DNA of 64,000 bases from Comamonas aquatica NBRC 14918 (GTDB lineage Bacteria > Pseudomonadota > Gammaproteobacteria > Burkholderiales > Burkholderiaceae_C): contig NZ_BBJR01000025.1 in assembly GCF_000739875.1 (NCBI RefSeq), forward strand, positions 62,001 through 126,000. The letters are read 5' to 3'. The notes under the pieces were generated by a model. The model was not told the DNA's origin. It searched no databases and saw only the letters and a program-made list of their open reading frames with translations. Made by a program: the position numbers and the translations under genes. Below are positions 17,788 through 27,463 of the stretch, piece by piece (within the stretch, counting starts at the first letter, position 1; each line of letters starts with the position of its first letter).

Positions 17788-18741
17788 TCAATCCTCCCGG
17801 GTGCCCATCAGCCCCTTGGGGCGGAAGATGAGCATGAGGACCAGGAACAGGTACGGCAGGATGGGCGCCATCTGCGAGATCGTCAGGCTGAGCAGCGACC
17901 AGCCGAAGCTCTCGGGCGTCAGGTGCAGGCCCAGGGCCTGCAGCGCGCTGGCGCCGGAGTAATCCAGCGCCACGGCAAAGGTCTGCACCACGCCGATCAG
18001 CAGCGAGGCCAGGAAGGCCCCGGCCAGCGAACCCAGGCCACCGACTACCACCACCACGAAGATGATGGAGCCGACCGACATGGCCATGGCCGGCTCGGTC
18101 ACATAGGTGTTGCCGCCGATCACGCCGGCCAGCCCGGCCAGGGCGCAGCCGCCGCCGAACACCAGCATGAACACGCGTGGCACGTTGTGGCCCAGGGCCT
18201 CCACCATCTCGGGCTTTTTCAGCGCCGCCTGGATCACCAGACCGATGCGCGTGCGCGTCAGCAGCAGCCACACGGCCAGCAGCATCAGCAGCGCCATCAG
18301 CATGATGAAGGAGCGCGACTTGGGAAACTGCGTGCCGTACAACGTGAACAGCGGCCCCTGCAGCGACGGCGGCAGGCTGTAGGGCACGGCGCTGCGCCCC
18401 CAGACCAGCTGCACCACCTCCAGCACCAGGTAGGACAGGCCGAAGGTGACCAGCAGCTCCGGCACATGGCCGTACTTGTGCACCTTGCGCAGGCTGTAGC
18501 GCTCGAACACCGCGCCCAGCGCGCCCACCAGCAGCGGTGCCAGCAGCAGCGCCGGCCAAAAGCCGATGACGCCCGAGAGCATGTAACCGAAGTAGGCACC
18601 CAGCATGTAGAAGCTGGTGTGCGCGAAATTGAGCACGCCCATCATGCTGAAGATGAGCGTCAGGCCCGAACTCAGCATGAACAGCAGCAGCCCGTAGCTG
18701 ATCCCGTTGAGCATGGAGATGGTAAAAAATTCAAGATTCAT
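17788..18741 (-). CDS. livH: Liv ABC transporter permease (LivH)
   Basis: A 317-residue permease of the LivH family with about eight membrane segments. Family marks are NGISYGLLLFMLSSGLTLIF at the start, MGVLNFAHTSFYMLGAYFGY near residue 35, and the coupling EAA-like region ending GGLGSLAGAFLASLLIGVVQ near residue 240. It is the second gene of the operon. A hairpin in the 100-base gap before it (18769-18791) probably lowers permease output relative to the binding protein. Confidence 0.94.
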   Translation of the reverse strand: MNLEFFTISMLNGISYGLLLFMLSSGLTLIFSMMGVLNFAHTSFYMLGAYFGYMLSGVIGFWPALLLAPLLVGALGAVFERYSLRKVHKYGHVPELLVTFGLSYLVLEVVQLVWGRSAVPYSLPPSLQGPLFTLYGTQFPKSRSFIMLMALLMLLAVWLLLTRTRIGLVIQAALKKPEMVEALGHNVPRVFMLVFGGGCALAGLAGVIGGNTYVTEPAMAMSVGSIIFVVVVVGGLGSLAGAFLASLLIGVVQTFAVALDYSGASALQALGLHLTPESFGWSLLSLTISQMAPILPYLFLVLMLIFRPKGLMGTRED

Positions 18742-18768
18742 CAGACCCTACCCGCGCTGAAGCCACCG

Positions 18769-18791
18769 CGGCCCGCCGCGTGCGCGGGCCG
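18769..18791 (-). promoter_or_regulatory. intercistronic GC-rich hairpin
   Basis: CGGCCCGC at 18769-18776 pairs with GCGGGCCG at 18784-18791 around a seven-base loop. It sits in the 100-base gap between the binding-protein gene and livH on the minus strand. There is no T-run. Such stems commonly protect the upstream message and keep binding protein more abundant than permease; that role here is inferred. Confidence 0.6.
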
Positions 18792-18841
18792 TACCCACCC
18801 GCAGCGCAGGGGCGCGCTGCGGGGCCATGCACCCCAGCCGG

Positions 18842-20077
18842 TCAGCTGGGGCGCTTCATCTGGCAGGACGTGGGGGTGCTGGCCACGTAGGGCTCGAAGA
18901 ACTTCACCTGCTTGAAGGTGTGGCCGGTGTTTTCCATGTCCATCGGGTTCTGCGCATCGGTCTTGTCCCAGCGGCTGATGTACAGGCCCTGCTGCAGCTG
19001 ATGGTCCTGCTTGCGCATCTCCACCTCGCCGTTGAAGCTCTTGAACTTCATCCCCTCCATCACCGCCGCCACCTTCACGGGGTCGGTGCTCTTGGCACGC
19101 TTGAAGGCCTCGCTGAGCATGGCGAAGCCGTGGTAGACGGCGCCGGTGTACATGTCGTCGTTGAACTTGGCCTTGAAGCCCTTGACCAGGTCATTGATCG
19201 GTCCGGGCTGGTTGGTGTACGAGTACGCCACCATGTAGACCTTGCCCGCCGCGCCCGCGCCCATGGCCGTGGGCACGCCGGTGGTGGCGCCGTAGTAGGT
19301 GTAGAACTTGACGTTGTTCAGGCCCGCGTCGTTGGCGGCCTTGATCAGCAGCGACAGGTCCGAGCCCCAGTTGCCGGTGATCACGCTGTCGGCGCCGGAC
19401 TGCTTGATCTTGGCGATGTAGGGCGAGAAGTCGCGCACCTGCGCCAGCGGGGCCATGTCGTCGCCCACGATCTCGATGTCGGGGCGCTTGCGCTGCAGCA
19501 TCTCCTTGGCGTACTTGCTGACCTGGTGGCCGTGCGCGTAGTTCTGGTTCATGAGGTAGACCTTCTTCACCTCGGGCTGGTCCTTCATGTAGGTGGTCAA
19601 CGCCTCCATCTTCATCGAGGTGTCGGCATCCAGGCGGAAGTGCCAGTAGCTGCACTTGCTGTTGGTCAGGTCGGGGTCCACGGCGGCGTAGTTCAGGTAC
19701 AGCACTTCCTTACCCTTGTTGCGGGCGTTGTGCTTTTCCAGCGCGTCCATGATGGCCAGCGCCGGACCCGAGCCATTGCCCTGCACCACGTAGCGCACGC
19801 CCTGGTCCATGGCCGAGCGCAGGGCGCTGGTGGTCTCCTGCGGGCTGAGCTTGTTGTCGATGGGGATGATTTCGAACTTCACCCCGGCAGGATTGTTCTT
19901 GCTGAACTCCTCGGCCAGGTACTGCCAGCTCTTCATCTGGTTGGTCCCCAGCGCGGCCATCAGGCCCGACAGGGGGTCCAGCCACGCAATCTTGACGGTC
20001 TCGCCCTGCTGCGCCACGGCAGCGCCGGCACAGCTAAGCAACACGGAAGCGGCCACGGTCTTCAACACAAACTGCAT
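18842..20077 (-). CDS. Liv-type ABC transporter substrate-binding protein
   Basis: A 411-residue periplasmic binding protein and first gene of the minus-strand Liv operon. Residues 1-22 form a signal peptide ending AVAQQG. The mature protein opens with VKIAWLDPLSGLMAALGTNQ, and later has VVQGNGSGPALAIMDALEKH and GNWGSDLSLLIKAANDAGL. The start is the ATG at 20077 because AGGAGA lies eight bases upstream; the in-frame ATG at 20092 has none. The sequence is far from the two other binding proteins in the window, so the ligand probably differs. The acyl-CoA ligase just upstream hints at an organic acid, but that is only a guess. Confidence 0.92.
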   Translation of the reverse strand: MQFVLKTVAASVLLSCAGAAVAQQGETVKIAWLDPLSGLMAALGTNQMKSWQYLAEEFSKNNPAGVKFEIIPIDNKLSPQETTSALRSAMDQGVRYVVQGNGSGPALAIMDALEKHNARNKGKEVLYLNYAAVDPDLTNSKCSYWHFRLDADTSMKMEALTTYMKDQPEVKKVYLMNQNYAHGHQVSKYAKEMLQRKRPDIEIVGDDMAPLAQVRDFSPYIAKIKQSGADSVITGNWGSDLSLLIKAANDAGLNNVKFYTYYGATTGVPTAMGAGAAGKVYMVAYSYTNQPGPINDLVKGFKAKFNDDMYTGAVYHGFAMLSEAFKRAKSTDPVKVAAVMEGMKFKSFNGEVEMRKQDHQLQQGLYISRWDKTDAQNPMDMENTGHTFKQVKFFEPYVASTPTSCQMKRPS

Positions 20078-20210
20078 GCTTGTCTCCTGCATTGGAATGG
20101 GATGGGTTGGTTGGAACTCACCGAAACACCCGACAAGCGTAGTCAGCCTTCCGTCAAAAACGCATGGTGGTTTCACTCTTGGGACTATCCCCCTCCGTAG
20201 GAATACCCAT

Positions 20211-20296
20211 AAAAAAAAGAGCGCCTGGCGCTCATCCACACTGGGTTTCAGATACTTTTCATATCCAAACCAAGGGTGGACAAGCGCCAGGCGCTC
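20211..20296 (-). terminator. terminator with long near-perfect inverted repeat
   Basis: On the minus strand the 3' region of the acyl-CoA ligase gene ends in GAGCGCCAGGCGCTC followed by eight T, an intrinsic terminator. The same 21-base arm occurs again, inverted, at 20276-20296 and matches 20219-20239 at 19 of 21 positions. The transcript can therefore fold as one long stem with a 36-base loop or as two separate small hairpins, each arm being itself nearly palindromic. Confidence 0.75.
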
Positions 20297-20333
20297 ATGA
20301 TTTATCAGCCCGCCGCGCGACGGGCGCCGGCGC

Positions 20334-21971
20334 TCAGGCCGTGGGCAGCTTGTAGTCCTTGAGCAGCTCGCGCAGCTTGGTCTTGAGCATCTTGCCGGTC
20401 GCCCCCAGGGGGATGGCGTCGACGAACACCACGTCGTCCGGGATCTGCCACTTGGCGGTCTTGCCCTCGAAGAAGGCCAGCAGTTCCTCGCGCGAGACCT
20501 CGGCGCCCGGCTTCTTGGCCACGGCCACGATGGGGCGCTCGTCCCACTTGGGGTGCGGCATGCCGATGCAGGCCGCCATGGCCACGGCCGGGTGGCCCAT
20601 GGCGATGTTCTCCACGTCGATGGAGCTGATCCATTCGCCGCCGGACTTGATCACGTCCTTGGTGCGGTCCGTGATCTGCATGAAGCCATCGGCATCGATG
20701 GTCGCCACGTCCCCGGTGGGGAACCAGCCCAGGCCCTGCTCATCGGTGATCAGCGGGCTGTCGCCCTTGTAGTAGCGGTCGATGATCCAGGGGCCGCGCA
20801 CCAGCAGGTCGCCATAGGTCTTGCCGTCCCAGGGCTGGTCCTTGCCGTCGTGGCCAACGATGCGCATGTCCACGCCGAAGATGCAGCGGCCCTGCTTTTG
20901 CAGCAAGCGGCGCTGCTCGGCCTTGGGCAGGTCCAGGTGCTTGTTCTTGAGCGTGCCCAGGGTGCCCAGCGGGCTCATCTCGGTCATGCCCCAGGCGTGC
21001 AGCACGCGCACGTTGTAGGTGTCCTCGAACATGTCAATCATGGCCGGCGGGCAGGCCGAGCCACCGATCACCGTGCGGTTCAGGGTGTGGAACTTCAGGC
21101 CGTTCTGCTGCACATGGCCCAGCAGCATCTGCCAGACCGTGGGCACGCCAGCGGCAAAAGTCACGCCCTCGGCCTCGATCAGCTCGTACAGCGACTTGCC
21201 GTCCAATGCCGGGCCGGGGAACACCACCTTGGCCCCGGTCAAGGGGGCCGAGTAAGGAATGCCCCAGGCGTTGACGTGGAACATGGGCACCACAGGCAGC
21301 ACGGCATCGCGCGAGGACAGCCCCATCACATCGGGCAGCGCCGCGCCATAGGCGTGCAGCACCGAAGAACGGTGGCTGTACAGCGCCGCCTTGGGGTTGC
21401 CCGTGGTGCCGCTGGTGTAGCACATGCTGGACGCCGTGTTCTCATCGAGCTGCGGCCAGCGGTAGTGTTTGGACTGGTCACCAATCCAGGTCTCGTAGCT
21501 GATCAGCCCAGGGATACCGCTGTCCGCTGGCAGCTTGTCGGCATCGCACAGCGCCACCCACAACCGCACCGTGGGGCACTTGGCGTGCACGGCCTGGATG
21601 ATGGGCAGGAAGGTCATGTCGAAGCACAGCACCTGGTCTTCGGCGTGGTTGACGATCCAGGCCACCTGGTCCGGGTGCAGTCGCGGGTTGATGGTGTGCA
21701 GCACGCGGCCCGAGCCGCTGACGCCGTAGTACATCTCCATGTGACGGTAACCGTTCCAGGCCAGGCTGGCGACGCGGTCGCCATGCGCCAGCTTCATCGC
21801 ATCCAGCGTGTTGGCCAGCTGCTTGGCGCGCCCACACAGGTCCTGGTAGGTGTAGCGGTGGATGTCGCCCTCGACCCGGCGCGACACGATCTGCGCATCA
21901 CTGTGGTGGCGCGCGGCAAATTCAATCAAATTCGAGATCAGCAGCTGCTGGTTCTGCATCAAGCCTTGCAT
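20334..21971 (-). CDS. fatty acyl-CoA synthetase (AMP-forming ligase)
   Basis: A 545-residue ANL-superfamily ligase that activates a carboxylic acid with ATP and CoA. The P-loop [19 protein letters not shown] lies near residue 175, the A5 motif [12 protein letters not shown] near residue 325, the hinge region [15 protein letters not shown] near residue 430, and the C-terminal catalytic lysine in [14 protein letters not shown] near 525. It resembles the AlkK/medium-chain group. GGAG precedes the ATG at 21971; an in-frame upstream codon has no ribosome site. It lies upstream of and in line with the Liv operon, separated by a terminator. Confidence 0.9.
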   Translation of the reverse strand: MQGLMQNQQLLISNLIEFAARHHSDAQIVSRRVEGDIHRYTYQDLCGRAKQLANTLDAMKLAHGDRVASLAWNGYRHMEMYYGVSGSGRVLHTINPRLHPDQVAWIVNHAEDQVLCFDMTFLPIIQAVHAKCPTVRLWVALCDADKLPADSGIPGLISYETWIGDQSKHYRWPQLDENTASSMCYTSGTTGNPKAALYSHRSSVLHAYGAALPDVMGLSSRDAVLPVVPMFHVNAWGIPYSAPLTGAKVVFPGPALDGKSLYELIEAEGVTFAAGVPTVWQMLLGHVQQNGLKFHTLNRTVIGGSACPPAMIDMFEDTYNVRVLHAWGMTEMSPLGTLGTLKNKHLDLPKAEQRRLLQKQGRCIFGVDMRIVGHDGKDQPWDGKTYGDLLVRGPWIIDRYYKGDSPLITDEQGLGWFPTGDVATIDADGFMQITDRTKDVIKSGGEWISSIDVENIAMGHPAVAMAACIGMPHPKWDERPIVAVAKKPGAEVSREELLAFFEGKTAKWQIPDDVVFVDAIPLGATGKMLKTKLRELLKDYKLPTA

Positions 21972-22201
21972 GGAAATGGTGCTCCTGTGTTTTTTATGGC
22001 GCTGCACGCGCGCGGCCCCGTGCCGCTACGCGCGCATTCACCCCCATCCTAAGCGCATGTCCGGCACGGCAGCTGCGGGCTTTCCTGCATGCATGTGTCG
22101 CTCAGGTGTCACTTGGACGGCAATTCACAACACGCGTCAACGACCCTGCCCCCAATCGCCCAGGGCTTGCAAGGTCAAGCCGCTTGGCCACAATGGTGGG
22201 C

Positions 22202-23704
22202 ATGCATTCCCCTGACGGTTCCCCCACCCCGGACTGGCACACCGGCTTTGCCGCCCTGGGCCCGGCGTTTCTGACCCACCTGCCCCCCACCCCGCTGCCC
22301 GCCCCCGCCTGGGTGGCGCACAGCGAAGAGGTGGCGCAGTTGGTCGGCCTGCCCCCGGGCTTCATGCCGTCCGAGACGGCCTTGCAGGCCTTCAGCGGCA
22401 ACACCGTGCTGCCCGGCAGCCAGCCCTATGCCAGTGTCTACAGCGGCCACCAGTTCGGCGTGTGGGCCGGGCAGCTGGGCGATGGCCGCGCCCTGCACCT
22501 GGGCGAGACCACTGCGGGCTGGGAGCTGCAACTCAAGGGCGCAGGCCGCACCCCGTATTCGCGCGGCGGCGACGGCCGGGCCGTGCTGCGCTCGTCCATC
22601 CGCGAGTTCCTGTGCAGCGAAGCCATGCACGCCCTGGGCATTCCCACCACGCGCGCGCTGTGCCTGACCGCCTCGCCCGCCCCGGTGCACCGCGAGACCC
22701 TGGAAACCGCTGCCGTGGTCACGCGGGCCGCCCCCAGCTTCATCCGCTTTGGCCATTTCGAGCACTTTGCCGCCCGCGACATGCAGACCGAGCTGCGCGC
22801 CCTGGCCGACTATGTGATCGACCGCTACGACCCCGATTGCCGCCAGGGCTGGTCCGGCCAGGATGCCGAGGGCCAGGCCCTGCACGGCAACGCCTATGCG
22901 GCGCTGCTGCATGCGATTGGCCAGCGCACCGCCCGCTTGCTGGCGCACTGGCAGGCCGTGGGCTTTTGCCACGGCGTGATGAACACCGACAACATGAGCG
23001 TGCTGGGCCTGACCATCGACTACGGCCCTTTCCAGTTCCTGGACGGCTTCGACCCCGGCCACATCTGCAACCACAGCGACCACCAGGGGCGCTACGCCTT
23101 CAACAAGCAGCCCCAGATCGCCTACTGGAACCTGTTCTGCCTGGGCCAGGCCCTGCTGCCGCTGATCGAGGACCAGGACGTGACCGTGGCGGCGCTGGAA
23201 GCCTACCGCCCGGCGTTCAGCCAGGCCTTCCGCACCCTGGTGTGCCGCAAGCTGGGCCTGCCCGGTGCCGAACTGCAGCACGAAGAGGCCGCCACCGCCA
23301 CCATCGGCCAGCTGCTGGAATTGCTGGCGGCCCAGCGCGTGGACCACAGCATCTTCTGGCGGCGCCTGTCGCTGTCGGCCCAGGACGGTGACCCCGAGCG
23401 CACGCGCGAGCTGTTCCTGGACACCGAGGCCTTCGACCGCTGGTTGCTCACCTATCAAGAGCTGTCCACGCAGATGGGACAAGCGCCTGACGCCGATTTG
23501 ATGCTGCACACCAACCCCGCCTTCGTGCTGCGCAACCATGTGGGCGAGCTGGCCATTCGCGCCGCGCAGCAAGGCGACTTCAGCGTGGTGCAATCCTTGC
23601 ACCAGGTGCTGCGCGCCCCGTTTGACGATCACCCGGCGCACCGCGCCTGGGCCGACTTTCCGCCCGACTGGGCATCCTCCATTGCCATCAGCTGCTCCTC
23701 ATGA
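22202..23704 (+). CDS. selO: protein adenylyltransferase SelO (YdiU)
   Basis: A 500-residue pseudokinase-fold protein of the SelO/YdiU family. Family members transfer AMP to Ser, Thr or Tyr of target proteins in redox homeostasis. Visible marks are [18 protein letters not shown] near residue 80, [19 protein letters not shown] near residue 112, and the metal-binding [17 protein letters not shown] near residue 262. The last residues are Cys-Ser-Ser, matching the Sec-Ser-Ser end of eukaryotic selenoprotein O. An ATG three codons upstream (22193) is a possible alternative start. Its stop overlaps the msrB start as ATGA, coupling it to a methionine-sulfoxide repair enzyme, which suits a redox role. 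Confidence 0.92.
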   Translation: MHSPDGSPTPDWHTGFAALGPAFLTHLPPTPLPAPAWVAHSEEVAQLVGLPPGFMPSETALQAFSGNTVLPGSQPYASVYSGHQFGVWAGQLGDGRALHLGETTAGWELQLKGAGRTPYSRGGDGRAVLRSSIREFLCSEAMHALGIPTTRALCLTASPAPVHRETLETAAVVTRAAPSFIRFGHFEHFAARDMQTELRALADYVIDRYDPDCRQGWSGQDAEGQALHGNAYAALLHAIGQRTARLLAHWQAVGFCHGVMNTDNMSVLGLTIDYGPFQFLDGFDPGHICNHSDHQGRYAFNKQPQIAYWNLFCLGQALLPLIEDQDVTVAALEAYRPAFSQAFRTLVCRKLGLPGAELQHEEAATATIGQLLELLAAQRVDHSIFWRRLSLSAQDGDPERTRELFLDTEAFDRWLLTYQELSTQMGQAPDADLMLHTNPAFVLRNHVGELAIRAAQQGDFSVVQSLHQVLRAPFDDHPAHRAWADFPPDWASSIAISCSS

Positions 23705-24114
23705 CCTACCCCATCCAGAAAACCGACGCCGAATGGCTGGACACCCTGCGTGCCAAGGGGGCCGAGCCCGTGGCCTACCAGGTCACACGCCACGCCGCCA
23801 CGGAGCGCCCCTTCACCGGCCGCTACGAACAGCACTGGGCCGACGGCAGCTACCACTGCATCTGCTGCGGCGCCAAGCTGTTCGATGCGGACACCAAGTT
23901 CGACGCCGGCTGCGGCTGGCCGAGCTTCCACCAGACCATCCCCGGCGCCATCACCGAGATCGTGGACCACAGCCACCACATGGTGCGCACCGAAACCGTG
24001 TGCAGCCAGTGCGGCGCCCACCTGGGCCATGTGTTTGAGGATGGTCCCCAGCCGACCGGTCTGCGCTACTGCATGAACTCGGCCTCGCTGCAGTTCCAGG
24101 AACCCGAGGCCTGA
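23701..24114 (+). CDS. msrB: peptide-methionine (R)-S-oxide reductase
   Basis: A 137-residue methionine-R-sulfoxide reductase that repairs oxidised methionine in proteins using thioredoxin. The two zinc-binding pairs are CICCGAKLF near residue 60 and [12 protein letters not shown] near residue 101. The catalytic cysteine is in [11 protein letters not shown] near residue 122, followed by the end of the domain. There is no signal peptide, so it is cytoplasmic. It overlaps selO by four bases, and the two are probably translated together. Confidence 0.95.
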   Translation: MTYPIQKTDAEWLDTLRAKGAEPVAYQVTRHAATERPFTGRYEQHWADGSYHCICCGAKLFDADTKFDAGCGWPSFHQTIPGAITEIVDHSHHMVRTETVCSQCGAHLGHVFEDGPQPTGLRYCMNSASLQFQEPEA

Positions 24115-24298
24115 AGGCGTGCGCCCCTGCGGAGCCAGCCAGCCCCGGGCGCCTTCGGTCTTGCCCGGCGACCGGCGCGCGCTCGGCGCGTGAAACCCTT
24201 GGACTTGCCGGATTTGTGTGCCTGCCAGCCCCCGGGGCTATGGCATGCTTGGCATCTTTTCGCATGACCCCGGGCCCTGCGGCGCCCGAATGCTTTTC

Positions 24299-24862
24299 AT
24301 GAAACTGCTGATCGACTTTTTCCCCATCATTTTGTTTTTCGCGGCCTTCAAGGTCTGGGGCATCTACGCCGCCACGGCAGTGGCCATCGTGGCCACCATC
24401 GCGCAGATCGCCTACCTGCGCATCAAGACGGGCAAGGTCGAGACCATGCAATGGCTGAGCCTGGGGGTCATCGTGCTGTTCGGCGGCGCCACCCTGATCG
24501 CCCACGATGAGAATTTCATCAAGTGGAAGCCCACCGTGCTGTACTGGCTGATGGGCGGTGCCCTGCTGGTGGGTCTGGTGCTGTTCAAGAAGAACTTCCT
24601 CAAGAGCCTGATGGGCGCGCAGCTGCAACTGCCCGAGCCAGTCTGGACCACGCTGAACTGGGCCTGGACCGGCTTCTTCGCCGTCATGGGCGTGCTCAAC
24701 CTGTGGGTGGCCTACAACTTTGACACCGACACCTGGGTCAATTTCAAGATGTTCGGCGGCATGGGTTTGATGCTGGTGTTCATCGTGGGCCAGGCCTTCT
24801 ACCTGGGCCGCTACCTCAAGGACGGCGAGCAGGCCCCCTCGCAGGAGCGTGGCCATGAGTGA
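24299..24862 (+). CDS. yciB: inner membrane-spanning protein YciB (septation protein A)
   Basis: A 187-residue membrane protein of the YciB/IspZ family, needed for normal cell-envelope integrity and septation in other bacteria. About five hydrophobic segments are seen, starting with [20 protein letters not shown]. The conserved [20 protein letters not shown] near residue 100 and the [15 protein letters not shown]-type block ([16 protein letters not shown]) near 140 identify it. The ATG at 24299 matches the family start; three codons upstream another ATG is possible. The gene overlaps bolA by eight bases, and a parvulin gene follows. The trio yciB-bolA-ppiC-like is a common arrangement in betaproteobacteria. 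Confidence 0.92.
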   Translation: MKLLIDFFPIILFFAAFKVWGIYAATAVAIVATIAQIAYLRIKTGKVETMQWLSLGVIVLFGGATLIAHDENFIKWKPTVLYWLMGGALLVGLVLFKKNFLKSLMGAQLQLPEPVWTTLNWAWTGFFAVMGVLNLWVAYNFDTDTWVNFKMFGGMGLMLVFIVGQAFYLGRYLKDGEQAPSQERGHE

Positions 24863-25121
24863 GGCCATTACCGCCGCCGCCATTGAGCAGGTGCTGCGCG
24901 CCCAGTTGGCGCCCACCCAGCTCGAAGTCATCGATGAAAGCGGCGCCCACGCCGGTCACGCCGGCGCCAACGGCACAGGTTTTGGCACCCACTTTCGCGT
25001 ACGCATTGCCTCACCATTTTTTGAAGGCAAGAGCCGCGTGGCACGCCACCGTGTTGTGTATGATTCCTTGCAGCATTTCATCGACCAAGGCCTTCATGCT
25101 TTAGCCATCGAAGTGCTTTGA
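24855..25121 (+). CDS. bolA: BolA-family protein
   Basis: An 88-residue BolA-type protein. Such proteins work with monothiol glutaredoxins in iron-sulfur and iron signalling, and BolA itself affects cell shape. The class marker [18 protein letters not shown] near residue 53 contains the conserved histidine of the helix-turn-helix-like motif. The ATG at 24855 lies inside the yciB end, giving translational coupling; a GTG two codons earlier is less likely. Length is typical of the small BolA/IbaG class, and either name may apply. Confidence 0.85.
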   Translation: MSEAITAAAIEQVLRAQLAPTQLEVIDESGAHAGHAGANGTGFGTHFRVRIASPFFEGKSRVARHRVVYDSLQHFIDQGLHALAIEVL

Positions 25122-25195
25122 CGAACCCCATTGCTAGAAACGCCAACGGTCGTTGGCGGCAATCACCTACTCTTACCTCTTTGTTGGATTTCCGC

Positions 25196-25981
25196 ATGAA
25201 AAAACAGCTTTTGCCCAGCCTCGTGGCTGTCGCCGTGTTGGGCACTGCCGCCCTTTCGGCTTCTGCGCAAAACTTGGCCATCGTCAATGGCAAGCCCGTG
25301 CCTCTGGAGCGCGTGAAGGTGCTCAAGCAGCAGATCGAGCGCTCGGGACGCCAGGTGCCTGCAGAGATGGAGGCCCAGATCAAGGAAGAAGTGATTGCCC
25401 GTGAAATCTTCCTGCAGGAAGCCACCAAGCGCGGCCTGGATGCCACGCCCGAATACAAGCAGCAGATGGACCTGGCCCGCCAGACCATCCTGATCCGCGA
25501 GTTGTTCGTGGACTACCAGAAGAAGAACCCTGTCACCGACGCCGAGATCAAGGCCGAGTACGACAAGTTCGTCGCAGCCAACGCCGGCAAGGAATACCGC
25601 GCCAGCCACATCCTGGTGGAATCCGAAGACCGCGCCAAGGCCATCATTGCCGAAGTCAAGGCCGGCAAGAAGTTCGAAGACATCGCCAAGAAGGAGTCCA
25701 AGGACCCCGGATCGGGCGCCCAAGGCGGCGACCTGGGCTGGGCCAGCCCCGCGAACTATGTGCCCGAGTTCACCGAGGCCATGGTCAAGCTGCAAAAGGG
25801 TGGCCTGACCGATGCACCCGTGAAGAGCCAGTTTGGCTGGCACATCATCCGCGTGGACGACCTGCGCGATGCCCAGATGCCTTCTCTGGACGACGTCAAG
25901 CCCCAGATCGCCGAGCAACTGGAACAGCAAAAGATGATGCAATTCCAGGAATCCCTGCGCGCCAAGGCCAAGGTGCAATAA
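25196..25981 (+). CDS. periplasmic parvulin-type peptidyl-prolyl isomerase
   Basis: A 261-residue exported PpiC-type isomerase and chaperone. A signal peptide covers residues 1-22 (MKKQLLPSLVAVAVLGTAAL then SASA-QN). A helical SurA-like N-domain follows. The parvulin domain at about residues 132-225 shows EYRASHILVESEDRAKAII, KESKDPGSGAQGGDLGW and QFGWHIIRVDD. It is the third gene after yciB and bolA. A 7-bp hairpin, CGCCAAC/GTTGGCG, at 25141-25158 lies in the leader. A bidirectional terminator at 26002-26032 ends it. Confidence 0.92.
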   Translation: MKKQLLPSLVAVAVLGTAALSASAQNLAIVNGKPVPLERVKVLKQQIERSGRQVPAEMEAQIKEEVIAREIFLQEATKRGLDATPEYKQQMDLARQTILIRELFVDYQKKNPVTDAEIKAEYDKFVAANAGKEYRASHILVESEDRAKAIIAEVKAGKKFEDIAKKESKDPGSGAQGGDLGWASPANYVPEFTEAMVKLQKGGLTDAPVKSQFGWHIIRVDDLRDAQMPSLDDVKPQIAEQLEQQKMMQFQESLRAKAKVQ

Positions 25982-26001
25982 GCGCTGCACCAGCGAGCGA
26001 C

Positions 26002-26032
26002 AAAAAAGCGACCCGTCGGGTCGCTTTTTTTT
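26002..26032. terminator. bidirectional intrinsic terminator
   Basis: A 13-bp perfect stem, AAAAAAGCGACCC paired with GGGTCGCTTTTTT around GTC, serves the plus-strand parvulin gene and the convergent minus-strand acyl-CoA dehydrogenase gene. Confidence 0.92.
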
Positions 26033-26078
26033 ATGGGACCGGCAGGGCCTGCGCCCCGCCGGGTGGTGACTGCTGCAC

Positions 26079-27353
26079 TCAGGCGCCGCGCGTGATCGGT
26101 ACCTGCGCGTCCCGGCCGTAGGTGCCCCACTTGCCCAGCTCCCACTTGGCAATCGCGTTGCGGTGCACTTCGTCCGGGCCGTCGGCAAAGCGCAGCGTGC
26201 GCGCCGAAGCGTAGGCGTGGGCCAGGGGGAAGTCCTGGCTCATGCCCCCCCCGCCATGGACCTGCATCGCCCAGTCGATCACATCGCAGGCCAGCTTGGG
26301 CGCCACCACCTTGATCATGGCGATTTCGGTGCGCGCCACCTTGTTGCCCACGGTGTCCATCATCCACGCGGCCTTGAGCGTCAGCAGGCGTGCCATGTCG
26401 ATGCGGCAGCGCGCTTCGGCGATGCGCTCCTGGGTCACGGTCTGCTGGGCAATCGTCTTGCCGAAGGCCACGCGGCTGGAGGCGCGCTGGCACATCAGCT
26501 CCAGCGCACGCTCGGCCTGGCCGATGAGGCGCATGCAGTGGTGGATGCGGCCAGGGCCCAGTCGGCCCTGGGCGATCTCGAAGCCACGGCCTTCGCCCAG
26601 CAGGATGTTGCTGACCGGCACGCGCACGTTCTCGAAATACATTTCCATGTGGCCGTGTGGTGCATCGTCGTAGCCCAACACGCTCAACGGACGCACCACG
26701 CGCACGCCGGGGGCATCGGCCGGCACCAGCACCATGCTCTGCTGCGAGTGCTTGGGCGCATCGGGGTCGGTCTTGCCCATGGTGATGTAGATGGCGCAGC
26801 GCGGGTCGCCCGCCCCGGAGATCCACCACTTGTGGCCGTTGATGACGTACTCGTCGCCCTGGCGTTCGATGCGGGTGCAGATGTTGGTGGCATCGCTGGA
26901 GGCCACCTCGGGTTCGGTCATCGCGAAGGCGGAGCGGATTTCACCGCGCAGCAAGGGCAGCAACCACTGGTCGCGGTGCTCCTGCGTGCCGTAGCGGGCA
27001 ATGGTTTCCATGTTGCCGGTGTCGGGCGCCGAGCAGTTGAAGACTTCTGATGCCCAGCCCACACGGCCCATGATTTCGGCCAGGGGCGCGTACTCCTGGT
27101 TGGTCAGGCCGGCACCGTGCACGCCGGCGATCTCGGCGCTGTCCTGGGGCAGGAACAGGTTCCACAGATCCTGGGCCTTGGCCTTGTCCTTGAGGTCTTC
27201 GATGACCTTCAGCGGGGTCCAGCGCTTGCCCGCCTGGGTGTTGGCCTCCAGCTCGTGGTGGACGGCCGCTTCGGCGGGATAGATGTGCTCGTCCATGAAG
27301 CGCAGCAACCGCGCCTGCAGTTCCTTGGTCTTGGGGGAGTAGTCGAAATCCAT
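26079..27353 (-). CDS. acyl-CoA dehydrogenase, ACAD10/11-like
   Basis: A 424-residue acyl-CoA dehydrogenase. The flavin motif [17 protein letters not shown] lies near residue 145, [10 protein letters not shown] near residue 175, and substrate-pocket [20 protein letters not shown] near 260. The C-terminal [19 protein letters not shown] lies near 375. RIHHCMR is typical of the group related to the dehydrogenase half of human ACAD10/11 and to LvaC of levulinate catabolism. GGAG precedes the ATG. It is the third gene after a Crp/Fnr regulator and an APH-fold gene, the same pair of domains that is fused in ACAD10/11. Confidence 0.9.
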   Translation of the reverse strand: MDFDYSPKTKELQARLLRFMDEHIYPAEAAVHHELEANTQAGKRWTPLKVIEDLKDKAKAQDLWNLFLPQDSAEIAGVHGAGLTNQEYAPLAEIMGRVGWASEVFNCSAPDTGNMETIARYGTQEHRDQWLLPLLRGEIRSAFAMTEPEVASSDATNICTRIERQGDEYVINGHKWWISGAGDPRCAIYITMGKTDPDAPKHSQQSMVLVPADAPGVRVVRPLSVLGYDDAPHGHMEMYFENVRVPVSNILLGEGRGFEIAQGRLGPGRIHHCMRLIGQAERALELMCQRASSRVAFGKTIAQQTVTQERIAEARCRIDMARLLTLKAAWMMDTVGNKVARTEIAMIKVVAPKLACDVIDWAMQVHGGGGMSQDFPLAHAYASARTLRFADGPDEVHRNAIAKWELGKWGTYGRDAQVPITRGA

Positions 27354-27463
27354 GGAGTGCTCCTTTTCGTTAACAGGCAAACATGGGCGTGCACTGCCCC
27401 CGGCAGCTGCAGCCGTCTAACACACGAGGGGAAAACTGGGGTGCGGCCCCTGCGCCGCCGGGC

